Below, piece by piece: positions 1-8,949 of a stretch of 61,093 nucleotides of DNA. The DNA comes from Rhodobiaceae bacterium. GTDB lineage: Bacteria > Pseudomonadota > Alphaproteobacteria > MED-G09. Location of the stretch: the NCBI GenBank assembly GCA_002726005.1, contig PBRS01000045.1, positions 1 to 61,093 of the forward strand. Direction: 5' to 3'. The notes beneath the pieces are model-generated. The model was not told where the DNA came from. It did no database searches and was given only the letters and a program-made list of their open reading frames with translations. The position numbers and the translations under genes are program-made. Each line of letters opens with the position of its first letter. Position 1 is the first letter of the stretch.

Positions 1-61
1 AATCACGTAACGAGCTGAAAGCTAAATCAGGTCTAACAAGTTTAATTAAAAAGTCACCCAT
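1..61 (-). CDS. Start of a third gene in the ExbB/DUF3450 operon (partial, product not identified)
   Basis: Only the first 20 codons lie in the window. An ATG at 61 opens a frame with no stop to the window edge, giving MGDFLIKLVRPDLAFSSLRD. An AAGG ribosome binding site lies 8 bases upstream. The ATG at 65 is ruled out because it meets TGA after three codons. The gene follows the long ExbB-like gene by 27 bases, so cotranscription is likely. In comparable DUF3450 operons the next gene is a short ExbB/TolQ protein, but these residues are too few to prove that. Confidence 0.35.
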   Translation of the reverse strand, partial: MGDFLIKLVRPDLAFSSLRD

Positions 62-88
62 TCATATAACCTTTAAGTATCCTTAATA

Positions 89-1480
89 TTATCTAGATTC
101 TGCTTTCGCAGCAATTAAACCTGCGCTTTGCTCTTCTAACACTTGCTGGATAGACCTGCTTCTTTGTTGAGCAACAGAGTGTAATAAAACAAGAGGAATA
201 GCAGCAGTTAACCCTAATACGGTTGTAACCAATGCCTGAGAAATACCACCAGCCATTAATTTTGGATCACCTGTACCGAATAATGTAATTGCCTGGAATG
301 TAACAATCATACCGGTAACAGTTCCGAGCAAACCTAATAATGGAGCTACAGATGACAATAATTTAATGAAATTAATACCTCTTTCTAAAGCAGGTAACTC
401 CTTTAAAATTGCATCATCAAGTTTTAACTCCAATGTTTCAACATCAGCACTTTGATTCGAATGATATGCAGAGAGAACTCTCCCAAGTGGGTTATCATCA
501 TTTGGATTGTCTACATCTTTTGATTGAGCATTAACAGATCTAGAAACAATAGTTAATCTAAATATCCTCTCACCTGAGAGAAGAAGCCCTATAATCAAAA
601 GCGCAATAATAATATAACCTACTACTCCACCCTGACTAACTCTTTCCGATAAACCTGGAGTTTGAATTAATAATCCAAGAATTGCACCTCTAGATGGATC
701 AATAGCGCCTTTAACAATATCACCTGTATCGCCATCAACAACATTATCTCCTAAGTCAAGAAATCTTGCCTGAGGTTGTCTACCAAGAACTCTAAATCTT
801 TCATCATCAGGAAGATAACCTAAAAAATTACCTCTTCTATCAAATGCCGTCCAAGGACCAACCCTAATAACATCTTCTTCTGAAAAGCTGCCATCCGTAT
901 CAACAATAGTGCCTGTAAAACGCTTTACTTCTCCTTGTGCTTTCATTTCCTCAAGAAGATGGAACCATAATAATTCAAGCTCCTCGTTAGATGGAAGTTT
1001 CTTTGATTTAGCAAGATTTGTTAATGTTTCGCTTCTCCCTGATAATTCACCACTAATAATGGATTCTTTAATTTGAGCGCCCATTTCACTAGCAGTACCG
1101 CGAACGACACCAAACAATTCTCCAAAAGCTCCTAGTCTTTCAGCTTTAAGATCTTCTAATTCACTTAACTTAACATCATTTTCATCAAATTCTTTTTCAA
1201 GAACAACAGCTCTATCCTCCTGAACTTTTAGATCAGCAAGAGTTTTATTAAGAATTGTTTGTTGTGAGTCTTTTTCAGCAACAAATTTAGCAATTCTTTG
1301 ACGGTTTTCTTCAGTATCATAAAGAGCTTCCTCTTGAACTTGAAGAATTAATTGCTCTAAAGACGTAACTTCAGCTGGAGTTTCATTTTCCTCTTTTTGA
1401 GCAAAAGAACTTAAGGGAAAAGCAACTATTGATAAAAAAGAAATTAATATAATTATTTTATTTTCTGTAAATTTTTTCAT
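89..1480 (-). CDS. Long MotA/TolQ/ExbB-family proton channel protein
   Basis: Inner-membrane protein of the ExbB/TolQ family, thought to use the proton gradient to energise TonB and outer-membrane transport. Residues 1-27 form a signal peptide ending SFA. A long periplasmic part with heptad-like, charged sequence follows (about 30-170), then three membrane segments near 285-302, 375-397 and 413-434. The C-terminal MotA_TolQ_ExbB domain contains the GLLGTVTGMIVTF stretch and a conserved Thr/Ala-rich last helix. At 463 residues it is about twice the length of E. coli ExbB; this long form typically pairs with DUF3450 proteins in TonB clusters. It lies 14 bases downstream of the DUF3450 gene. It probably helps drive the three TonB receptors at 25-33 kb, but this is inferred from function, not linkage. 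Confidence 0.88.
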   Translation of the reverse strand: MKKFTENKIIILISFLSIVAFPLSSFAQKEENETPAEVTSLEQLILQVQEEALYDTEENRQRIAKFVAEKDSQQTILNKTLADLKVQEDRAVVLEKEFDENDVKLSELEDLKAERLGAFGELFGVVRGTASEMGAQIKESIISGELSGRSETLTNLAKSKKLPSNEELELLWFHLLEEMKAQGEVKRFTGTIVDTDGSFSEEDVIRVGPWTAFDRRGNFLGYLPDDERFRVLGRQPQARFLDLGDNVVDGDTGDIVKGAIDPSRGAILGLLIQTPGLSERVSQGGVVGYIIIALLIIGLLLSGERIFRLTIVSRSVNAQSKDVDNPNDDNPLGRVLSAYHSNQSADVETLELKLDDAILKELPALERGINFIKLLSSVAPLLGLLGTVTGMIVTFQAITLFGTGDPKLMAGGISQALVTTVLGLTAAIPLVLLHSVAQQRSRSIQQVLEEQSAGLIAAKAESR

Positions 1481-1494
1481 TTTATTCCCCTTAT

Positions 1495-2280
1495 TTATTC
1501 TGAAGTGATCTCAAGCGGAACTACCATTAGATCTGGTGCAGCTTGTTCATTAGCAATTCTTATTCCAACCTGAATAGGTAGACGGTAAGATCCACCTAAC
1601 CTAGTCCATTCTCCATCTGCTTTATTCCAAACAGCAGCATCATCTCCATCTAGAGTTTGATATATATATGAGTTTCTTCCAATTCTAAGGAAGTTAACTG
1701 TTCTATCATCATCTGGACTAACTTTACCGGTGTAAGCTTCAATTGTACGACCATACTCATTCTCAATTTCATAAGCTTCAGAAATTTTTCTATATTTTTC
1801 AGCTGGTGAAGCATCCGGGTTATTCATAAGAGTTCTTAAGCCTTGAACTCTTTGTCTTCTTTCATCTATTAAAAATGGGACATCAAGTTCAACAAAAGTA
1901 TCTAATGCATCTATCATTTTAAACATTAAAGGCATAACTGATCTTGTTAAACTACTAATACGAGCAACATCTTGTTCAATTCTAACCATTTTTCTCTCTT
2001 GTCTATCGATAAGAATTTCCAGTTGGTCGTTGTATGCTGTTAGATCAATAAATTGCTGGTAGTTTTGTCTAAACTCTTGAACAATAACATTTGTAGTATC
2101 ATCTAAAGCATCTATTTGTCCTTGAGCTTCTTTACCAGAATTATTTGATTGAGCAAAAAGTGATCTTACTGGATCTAATTGTCTAGCCAGATCATCATTT
2201 TTCTGAGCACTTGCTCCATTTGATAATAAAAATATCAATGAAACTAATGTGATTATTTTAATATTTACATTTAAAGACAT
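1495..2280 (-). CDS. DUF3450 family periplasmic coiled-coil protein
   Basis: A 261-residue secreted protein with a signal peptide (residues 1-25, ending ASA) and no other membrane segment. Residues 30-115 are rich in Gln, Asp, Glu and Arg with heptad spacing, suggesting a coiled coil. The rest matches DUF3450 in pattern, including a conserved region near YRKISEAYEIENEYGRTIEA and a tyrosine-rich strand near RIGRNSYIYQT. Known members are the first gene of TonB/ExbB/ExbD operons, mostly in marine gammaproteobacteria. Here it also precedes the long ExbB-like gene by 14 bases. A role as periplasmic partner of the ExbB complex is inferred from this context; no enzymatic residues are evident. Confidence 0.8.
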   Translation of the reverse strand: MSLNVNIKIITLVSLIFLLSNGASAQKNDDLARQLDPVRSLFAQSNNSGKEAQGQIDALDDTTNVIVQEFRQNYQQFIDLTAYNDQLEILIDRQERKMVRIEQDVARISSLTRSVMPLMFKMIDALDTFVELDVPFLIDERRQRVQGLRTLMNNPDASPAEKYRKISEAYEIENEYGRTIEAYTGKVSPDDDRTVNFLRIGRNSYIYQTLDGDDAAVWNKADGEWTRLGGSYRLPIQVGIRIANEQAAPDLMVVPLEITSE

Positions 2281-2509
2281 AGCGTCCCCTTCATCATTAA
2301 GATTATAGAATTAAAAAATACATATTCTATTATAATTAATTTATACAATTTTAAAATTTTACTGAATTGTCAACCTGATTTTTTTTCCCCTCTTATCATT
2401 AGACCAAAAATTATTAGCAGTCTGAAACAATATAATCAATTTAGAAATTAAAAAAATTAATATTTTTATCTTGCAAAGATAACAATAGATTATTATATCC
2501 ATAATAAAT

Positions 2510-2525
2510 ATGACGCTCGCGTCAT
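2510..2525. promoter_or_regulatory. Small perfect inverted repeat upstream of the efflux operon (possible operator)
   Basis: ATGACG-CTCG-CGTCAT is a 6-bp inverted repeat with a 4-base centre, ending 7 bases before the first ATG of the adaptor gene. It is unusually GC-rich for this intergenic region. Its size would suit a dimeric repressor of the kind that often controls RND pumps, but no regulator gene lies nearby, so this is a guess from position. Confidence 0.3.
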
Positions 2526-2532
2526 TTTTAAT

Positions 2533-3633
2533 ATGCTATTTATTATGCTATTTATCATGAGTAAAACAGTAAAAACATCGCTAATAACTCTTTCTCTCCT
2601 TATTTTTTGGATGTTCACAGGTATTTTTTCAGGTGATGAAGGATCGAACTCAATAATTGAAATTGAAGGCAACAATACTTTAAATAACTCTACCCTAGTA
2701 AGTGCTAGAATTTTTACTGCAAAACCTAAAGTATCATTTGTTGTTTTAAGAGGTAGGACTGAGTCAGATAGAAATGTTTACATTGCAGCTGAGACAATCG
2801 GTATTGTAGAAAATATTTATTTCGAGAAAGGAGATAAGGTAAAAAAAGGTCAAATAATCTGCAAACAATCAGTAGATGCCCGAAAAGCCAAACTCGATGA
2901 AGCCAATGCATTAATGAAACAAAAAGAACTAGAGTGGCAAGCTTCTAAAACATTAGTAGAAAAAGGATATAGATCCAAAACACAATTAGCAGCCTCCTCA
3001 GCATCATATGATGCTTCAAAAGCATTAGTTAAACAAATGGAGCAAGAGCTCGATAATATAAATATTAGAGCGCCATTTGATGGTATATTTAATGAAAAAC
3101 TTGCTGAAATAGGTGATTTTTTATCTATAGGAAAACCTTGCGGTAAAGTGGTTGACTACAATCCAATTAAAATAACCGCTCAAGTTTCAGAAAAAGAAAT
3201 TCTTAATGTAAAAAATGGTCTTCAAGGTAGAGCTAATTTATCAACAGGAGAAAAAGTTGAAGGCTTAGTAACATATGTTTCAAATACCGCTGATCCAGCT
3301 ACCAGAACTTTTCGTATTGAAATGGAAGTTGAAAATAATAACCTTAGTTACAAAGATGGTTTAACAGCAGAGATTTTTATACCTACAAAAGAGATTAACG
3401 GTCATTTAATTCCCCCTTCCTCTTTAACATTAAATGAAGTGGGTGAAGTGGGTGTTCGCCATATTGTTGATGATAATAAAGCTAAATTTTCAAAAGTAGA
3501 AATCTTAGGCGATGAAAATGAGCTTATTTGGATTTCAGGATTACCAGAAAAAGTTACTATCATAACGGTAGGTCATGAATTTGTGTCAAATGGAGATTCC
3601 GTGAATTATAGATTACAGGATGAAAACAGTTGA
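2533..3633 (+). CDS. RND efflux periplasmic adaptor subunit (HlyD/AcrA-type membrane fusion protein)
   Basis: Membrane-fusion protein linking an inner-membrane RND pump to an outer-membrane channel. The N-terminus holds one hydrophobic segment (about residues 15-33) that anchors or exports it. A biotinyl-lipoyl-like half motif follows (IGIVENIYFEKGDKVKKGQI), then a coiled hairpin rich in Lys/Glu/Ala (about 115-180), the second lipoyl half (NINIRAPFDGIFNEK) and beta-barrel domains. Three in-frame ATGs (2533, 2545, 2557) lie in a tandem repeat of atgctatttatt and none has a clear ribosome binding site. The first was kept, but 2557 (MSKTVKTS...) is equally plausible. The pump gene overlaps its stop codon, so the two are translated together. 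Confidence 0.88.
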   Translation: MLFIMLFIMSKTVKTSLITLSLLIFWMFTGIFSGDEGSNSIIEIEGNNTLNNSTLVSARIFTAKPKVSFVVLRGRTESDRNVYIAAETIGIVENIYFEKGDKVKKGQIICKQSVDARKAKLDEANALMKQKELEWQASKTLVEKGYRSKTQLAASSASYDASKALVKQMEQELDNINIRAPFDGIFNEKLAEIGDFLSIGKPCGKVVDYNPIKITAQVSEKEILNVKNGLQGRANLSTGEKVEGLVTYVSNTADPATRTFRIEMEVENNNLSYKDGLTAEIFIPTKEINGHLIPPSSLTLNEVGEVGVRHIVDDNKAKFSKVEILGDENELIWISGLPEKVTIITVGHEFVSNGDSVNYRLQDENS

Positions 3634-6600
3634 TTAACATGATTGATTATATAATGGCAGCTAGAAAAACTACTGTTTTTCTTATGCTTATACTTATAAC
3701 AATTGGAACTTTTACTTTTATATCAATACCAAAGGATGCAGAACCAGATATAGATGTTCCTTTTGTTTATGTTTCAGTAGTTTTACCTGGAATATCACCT
3801 GAAGATTCAGAAAGATTATTAGTTAGACCATTAGAAACAGAATTAAAAAACATTGAAGGATTAAAAGAAATATCTGGAATGGCATCCCAAAATTATGGAT
3901 CTGTTTTATTAGAATTTGATATTAGTTTTGATAAGGATAAAGTCTTAAGTGATGTTAGGGAAAAAGTTGATCTAGCTAAATCGGAATTTCCTCAAGATGC
4001 TGAGGAACCACAAGTCTTAGAATTTAATATGGCTACGATGCCTGTAATGACTGTTTCATTATCAGGTAAAGTACCAAATAGAACTTTAATTTATCATGCG
4101 AAAGAACTTCAGAATCAAATTGAAAGAATACCCGGCATATTAGAAGCGCCAATAGTAGGCGATAAAGAGGAATTATTAGAGATACTTGTTAGTCCATCTA
4201 AACTTGAGAATTATGATGTTTCACTTGCTGACTTAATAAGATCAATAACTGGAAACAATAGAATAGTTGCAGCTGGTACAATTAATAAAGGGCAAGGAAA
4301 ATTTTCAGTAAAAGTACCAGCAGTTTATGAAAGCGCGCAAGATGTATATAATATAGGGATTATTACACGAGGTGAAGGCACTGTTAAACTTGGAGATATA
4401 GCTCAAATAAGAAGTACATTTAAGGAAAATGAGACTTATGCAAGAATTGATGGCAAGCCAGCTATTCACTTAGATGTAAAAAAAAGAATTGGCGAAAATG
4501 TAATCTTAATAAATAAAAAAATTAGAAAAGTTGGAAATAAATATAAGGAAGATAATCTTTCAAACAACATATATATAGATTTTTCTGCAGATACATCTGA
4601 TTACATAAATGAAATGCTTGGATCTTTATCTAATGCAATTTCAAATGCGATTATAAGCGTTATGCTTTTAGTTATAGCTTCATTAGGAATAAGATCAGCT
4701 TTAATGGTTGGGATATCTATTCCTACTTCTTTTCTTATGGCGATTACGCTTCTTGCTATTTCTGGTGGATATATAAACATGATGGTTATGTTTGGGTTAT
4801 TGGTTTCTGTAGGCCTACTAGTTGATGGCTCAATAGTAATGGTTGAATATGCAGATAGAAAAATGGCTGAAGGCCTAGACAGGAAAGCAGCCTATACTCA
4901 GGCTTACAAAAGAATGATATGGCCAATTATATCTTCTACTGCCACAACACTCGCAGCATTTCTACCATTGGTTTTATGGCCTGGTATACCAGGGCAATTT
5001 ATGAAATGGATGCCATTCATGGTAAGTTTGGTTTTAATATCTTCTTTAGTTTCTGCACTTATTTTCATACCGGTAATGGGTTCTCTATTTGGTAGAACAG
5101 AAAATAAAAATAAAATTAAATTAGATGAAGAGTTTAGTTTTAGTAACCTCAAGGGAATAACTCTTACATACGCAAAATTACTAGAGAAATGCCTAAAAAG
5201 ACCAATGGCAGTTTTAATGTCTGCAGTTCTTGTAGTCTTTACATTGATAATACTCTACTCAAATTTTAATGCTGGTTCACAGTATTCAGTTGACACTGAC
5301 TCTAATCAAATGCTGGTTCATGTTAACGCAAGGGGAAATTTATCACCTGAAGAAAAATTAGATCTTTCTGTAGATGTTGAAAAAATAGTGATGGGTACTG
5401 ATGGCGTTGATCGAGTTCTTACATCAATAGGCTCTGGAGATGGCTTTAATGTTTATTCTGCAATGGGTGGTTCAGGAAATAGGACAGATCAAATTGCTTC
5501 ATTGATGGTTGAATTGAAGCCAGTTCATGAAAGAAGATCGGCTGATAAAATAAAAGATGATATTTTAAGTAAATCTAAACTTTTACCTGGGATCATTGTT
5601 GAGGCTTATAAAATTGAAAATAAACCTGATACCGGAAAAGATATTCAAATGGAAATAACTTCGAATAATAAGGATAGTCTTGAAAAAGTGACAAAGCTTA
5701 TCACAGAAAGATTAGAAAATATGGATGGTGTTCAGGAAGTTGATAACACTATGCCTTTGCCTGGTATTGAATGGATAATTAATGTTGATAGAGAGCTTGC
5801 TGGTCGTTTTGGAGCAGATATATCAACTATTGGAGCGATCGTTCAGTTGGTAACGAATGGAATTTTAGTTGACAAATATAGACCTGATAATTCTGACGAT
5901 GAGGTTGATATTCGAGTTCGGTTTCCAGAAGAATACAGGATGATAGAAGAATTTGATCAACTAAGAATTCCAACAAGCGAAGGTGCTGTTCCATTATCAA
6001 ATTTTGTAACAAGAACACCGAGCTCTAAAGTTTCAACAATCGAAAGACTTGATGGTTTAAGAATTTTTAAAATAAGAGCAAATACATCTATCGACCCTTC
6101 AACAGGGAAGAAGTTTCTTGCTGTTGATAAAAGCAATGAATTAAAAAAGTGGATTTCTCAAGAAAGCCTTCCTAAAAATGTATTTATCAAATTTGCTGGT
6201 TCAGATGAAGAAAGAGAGGAATCTGCTGCTTTTCTTGGTAACGCTATGATAGGAGCACTCTTTCTAATGTTCATAATTTTGTTAACTCAGTTTAATAGTT
6301 TTTATCAAGCAGCTATAACCTTATCGACTGTAATCTTATCTACAATAGGCGCCTTAACCGGCCTTATGATTGTTGGTCAATATTTCTCAGTTATTATGAC
6401 TGGTCTAGGAATTGTTTCATTAGCAGGAATAATTGTTAACAACTCAATAGTTTTAATAGATACATATAATAGACTCAGAGCTCAACATGAAGACCCAATC
6501 GAAACAATATTGCACTCTTCCGTTCAAAGATTTAGACCTATTGTTTTAACAACTGCTACCACAATGATTGCTCTCATACCGGTTGCTATGCAGGTTACAA

Positions 6601-6809
6601 TTGGTTGGTTTGATAGGAGTATTGAATTCGGTGGATTAATGGCCGCATGGTGGGTTCCATTTTCGACTGCAGTGATTTGGGGATTAGGGTTTTCAAGTGT
6701 ATTAACTCTTTTTCTTGTACCTACACTCTTAAGTATGCCAATATACCTTGAAAGAAATAAGCATAAGATTTTAAAATTTTTTACTAATAAAATTCAACCG
6801 GCAGAGTAA
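3630..6809 (+). CDS. RND-family efflux transporter permease subunit (AcrB-type)
   Basis: Inner-membrane proton-driven exporter, 1059 residues, the usual size. The typical layout is visible: TM1 near residues 12-32, a large periplasmic loop, a group of membrane helices about 330-480, a second periplasmic loop (about 560-860) and final helices to 1040. The helix-4 motif reads GLLVDGSIVMVEY: Asp399 matches AcrB Asp407 but the next residue is Gly rather than Asp408. The AcrB Lys940 region reads IIVNNSIVLID, without the Lys. The start is TTG at 3630 with AGGA upstream, overlapping the adaptor stop; ATG at 3639 is an alternative. The substrate cannot be told from sequence. Confidence 0.92.
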   Translation: MINMIDYIMAARKTTVFLMLILITIGTFTFISIPKDAEPDIDVPFVYVSVVLPGISPEDSERLLVRPLETELKNIEGLKEISGMASQNYGSVLLEFDISFDKDKVLSDVREKVDLAKSEFPQDAEEPQVLEFNMATMPVMTVSLSGKVPNRTLIYHAKELQNQIERIPGILEAPIVGDKEELLEILVSPSKLENYDVSLADLIRSITGNNRIVAAGTINKGQGKFSVKVPAVYESAQDVYNIGIITRGEGTVKLGDIAQIRSTFKENETYARIDGKPAIHLDVKKRIGENVILINKKIRKVGNKYKEDNLSNNIYIDFSADTSDYINEMLGSLSNAISNAIISVMLLVIASLGIRSALMVGISIPTSFLMAITLLAISGGYINMMVMFGLLVSVGLLVDGSIVMVEYADRKMAEGLDRKAAYTQAYKRMIWPIISSTATTLAAFLPLVLWPGIPGQFMKWMPFMVSLVLISSLVSALIFIPVMGSLFGRTENKNKIKLDEEFSFSNLKGITLTYAKLLEKCLKRPMAVLMSAVLVVFTLIILYSNFNAGSQYSVDTDSNQMLVHVNARGNLSPEEKLDLSVDVEKIVMGTDGVDRVLTSIGSGDGFNVYSAMGGSGNRTDQIASLMVELKPVHERRSADKIKDDILSKSKLLPGIIVEAYKIENKPDTGKDIQMEITSNNKDSLEKVTKLITERLENMDGVQEVDNTMPLPGIEWIINVDRELAGRFGADISTIGAIVQLVTNGILVDKYRPDNSDDEVDIRVRFPEEYRMIEEFDQLRIPTSEGAVPLSNFVTRTPSSKVSTIERLDGLRIFKIRANTSIDPSTGKKFLAVDKSNELKKWISQESLPKNVFIKFAGSDEEREESAAFLGNAMIGALFLMFIILLTQFNSFYQAAITLSTVILSTIGALTGLMIVGQYFSVIMTGLGIVSLAGIIVNNSIVLIDTYNRLRAQHEDPIETILHSSVQRFRPIVLTTATTMIALIPVAMQVTIGWFDRSIEFGGLMAAWWVPFSTAVIWGLGFSSVLTLFLVPTLLSMPIYLERNKHKILKFFTNKIQPAE

Positions 6810-6811
6810 AA

Positions 6812-7372
6812 ATGGCTAACATAGGTGTATTTTGTTCATCACTTGATAGTAAGAAAATCTTTTCTGAAAAAGCTATAGAGTTAGGCACAATATTAGCAAA
6901 AGAAAAGCATTCACTTGTATATGGAGGTGGCAAACTTGGTCTGATGGGTGATTTAGCTAAGAGCGCTAAGAGAAACGATTCTAAAGTTATTTCAGTTATT
7001 CCAGGATATTTAAATAAACCTCATATTACCTTTAGTGAATCAGATGAAATTTATGAAACAAAGGATTTATTTGAAAGGAAAAAAAAATTAATAGAATTAT
7101 CAGATGTTTTAATTGCTCTCCCAGGAGGAGTGGGCACATTAGATGAAATATTTGATGTCATTGCATTGTTTGCTCTAGGAGAAATTAATAAATCTATTTT
7201 TTTATTAAATATTGATAATTTCTGGATGCCTTTTGATAATATGATAAAACATCTTAGAGAGAATAAGATGATTAGACCAAGTGATGACAAATTTATTGAA
7301 GCAAGAAGTTTAAAAAATTTATTTATTATAAACAGTATTGAAGAGATATTTTCTCATCCAAAATTTATTTAA
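6812..7372 (+). CDS. LOG family protein (cytokinin riboside 5'-monophosphate phosphoribohydrolase type)
   Basis: A 186-residue Rossmann-fold protein of the LOG family (TIGR00730), whose characterised members cleave nucleoside 5'-monophosphates to base and ribose 5-phosphate. The diagnostic motif PGGVGTLDE is at residues 104-112 and the N-terminal GVFCSS and YGGGKLGLMG nucleotide-binding loops are present. It starts two bases after the RND pump stop, so it is probably in the same transcript, although no functional tie to efflux is known. Its 3' end overlaps the convergent cimA gene by 8 bases. In bacteria these proteins probably salvage or detoxify nucleotides; the exact substrate is unknown. 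Confidence 0.9.
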   Translation: MANIGVFCSSLDSKKIFSEKAIELGTILAKEKHSLVYGGGKLGLMGDLAKSAKRNDSKVISVIPGYLNKPHITFSESDEIYETKDLFERKKKLIELSDVLIALPGGVGTLDEIFDVIALFALGEINKSIFLLNIDNFWMPFDNMIKHLRENKMIRPSDDKFIEARSLKNLFIINSIEEIFSHPKFI

Positions 7373-8948
7373 TATCAGATTTTATTAATTTATAATTTAT
7401 TGAGTCCATTAAAGCTTCAAATGATGCTTCAACAATATTTGGACTAATGCCAACTGTAAACCAGCTTTGATTTTTACTGTCCGAACTCTCAATTACAACC
7501 CTTGTAATAGCTTCAGTCCCGCCATCTAAAATACGAACTTTATAATCAACTAGAGTAAGGTCTTGAATATATTTATTGTATATTCCTAAATCTTTTCTTA
7601 ATGCATTATCTAATGCGTTAACTGGTCCATTACCCTCACCTGTTGAATTGATAATTCTTTCATCTACATTTAGCGCAATATTTGCTTTTGATAGAGAGCT
7701 CTTATCCTTAGAGCCGGCAATGATTACTTCGTAATTCTCAACTGAAAAAAAGCTTGGAACTTGATCCAAGACATTTTTAGCAAGAATTTCAAAAGAAGCA
7801 CCGGCGCCATCATAAGAATAACCCATATATTCTCTTTCTTTTACAATCTCTAAAAGAGTATTTATTCTTTCATCATCACTGTCAATTTTCATACCTATAG
7901 ACTTCAATCTTGATAATAAATTTGATTTTCCTGCCTGATTTGAGACTAAAATTTTTCTATTATTACCAACTAACTCTGGATTGACATGCTCATAAGTTGT
8001 TGGATCCTTCATAACGGCTGATACATGAAGCCCGCCTTTATGAGCAAATGCATTTTCACCGACATAAGGTTGGTGATTATTCGGATGTTTATTCAAGATA
8101 TCATCAACAAGTCGAGATAAATTTTTTAATTCAGATAACTTATTTGCATTAATTGAAATCTCATATTTTTCAGAATATTCTTTTTTAAGTAATAATGTTG
8201 GAATTATAGATATTAAATTAGCATTTCCACATCTTTCACCTAATCCATTTATAGTTCCTTGGAGGTGTCTTGCGCCAGCATCAATTGCTGCCAAACTATT
8301 GGCGACAGCATTTTCTGTATCATTATGACAATGAATCCCGATCTTATCGCCTGGAAATTTTTTAGTAATTTCGTCTACGATATTAAAAATCTCATTAGGA
8401 AGTGTTCCTCCATTTGTATCGCATAATACTACCCATTCAGCTCCAGATTCTAATGCGGCTTCTATACATTTGAATGAAAATTCAGAATTTGATTTGTACC
8501 CGTCAAAAAAATGCTCACAATCAATAAGCGGTTCTTTGCCGCTTGCCTTTACAGATAAAACAGATTCTTTTATTGCCTCAATATTCTCTTCTAATGAAAT
8601 GCCTAATGCCAAATCAACATGAAAATCCCAGGTCTTAGCAACTAAACAAACAGAATCAGAATGTGCATCAATTAATGATCTAAGTTGAGGGTCATTATCA
8701 GCAGATCTTCCAGATCTTTTAGTCATTCCAAAGGCTGTAAATTTAGCATTTGAAAAATTATTTTTATTTTCAAAAAACTTTGTATCAGTAGGATTTGCTC
8801 CCGGCCACCCACCTTCAATATAGTCTATCCCAATATTATCAAGGGCATTAGCAATATTAATCTTATCCTGAACTGAAAAATCTACTCCTTGGGTTTGTTG
8901 ACCATCCCTAAGTGTAGTATCAAATAAAATAACCTTTTCTCTGGACAT
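7365..8948 (-). CDS. cimA: (R)-citramalate synthase
   Basis: Condenses acetyl-CoA with pyruvate to citramalate, the threonine-independent route to 2-oxobutyrate and isoleucine. The HMGL-like TIM barrel begins with FDTTLRDGQQ (residues 8-17), which carries the catalytic Arg and metal-binding Asp. The metal-binding HCHND motif sits near residue 205. The C-terminal third is the LeuA allosteric dimerisation domain. The 527-residue length and the GVDFS...DIDYIEGGWPG-like start fit the TIGR00977 citramalate synthase group better than 2-isopropylmalate synthase. It is last in the nadE-gltX-cimA operon, one base after gltX. A homocitrate or isopropylmalate role is less likely but cannot be excluded. 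Confidence 0.88.
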   Translation of the reverse strand: MSREKVILFDTTLRDGQQTQGVDFSVQDKINIANALDNIGIDYIEGGWPGANPTDTKFFENKNNFSNAKFTAFGMTKRSGRSADNDPQLRSLIDAHSDSVCLVAKTWDFHVDLALGISLEENIEAIKESVLSVKASGKEPLIDCEHFFDGYKSNSEFSFKCIEAALESGAEWVVLCDTNGGTLPNEIFNIVDEITKKFPGDKIGIHCHNDTENAVANSLAAIDAGARHLQGTINGLGERCGNANLISIIPTLLLKKEYSEKYEISINANKLSELKNLSRLVDDILNKHPNNHQPYVGENAFAHKGGLHVSAVMKDPTTYEHVNPELVGNNRKILVSNQAGKSNLLSRLKSIGMKIDSDDERINTLLEIVKEREYMGYSYDGAGASFEILAKNVLDQVPSFFSVENYEVIIAGSKDKSSLSKANIALNVDERIINSTGEGNGPVNALDNALRKDLGIYNKYIQDLTLVDYKVRILDGGTEAITRVVIESSDSKNQSWFTVGISPNIVEASFEALMDSINYKLIKSDIK

Positions 8949-8949
8949 A

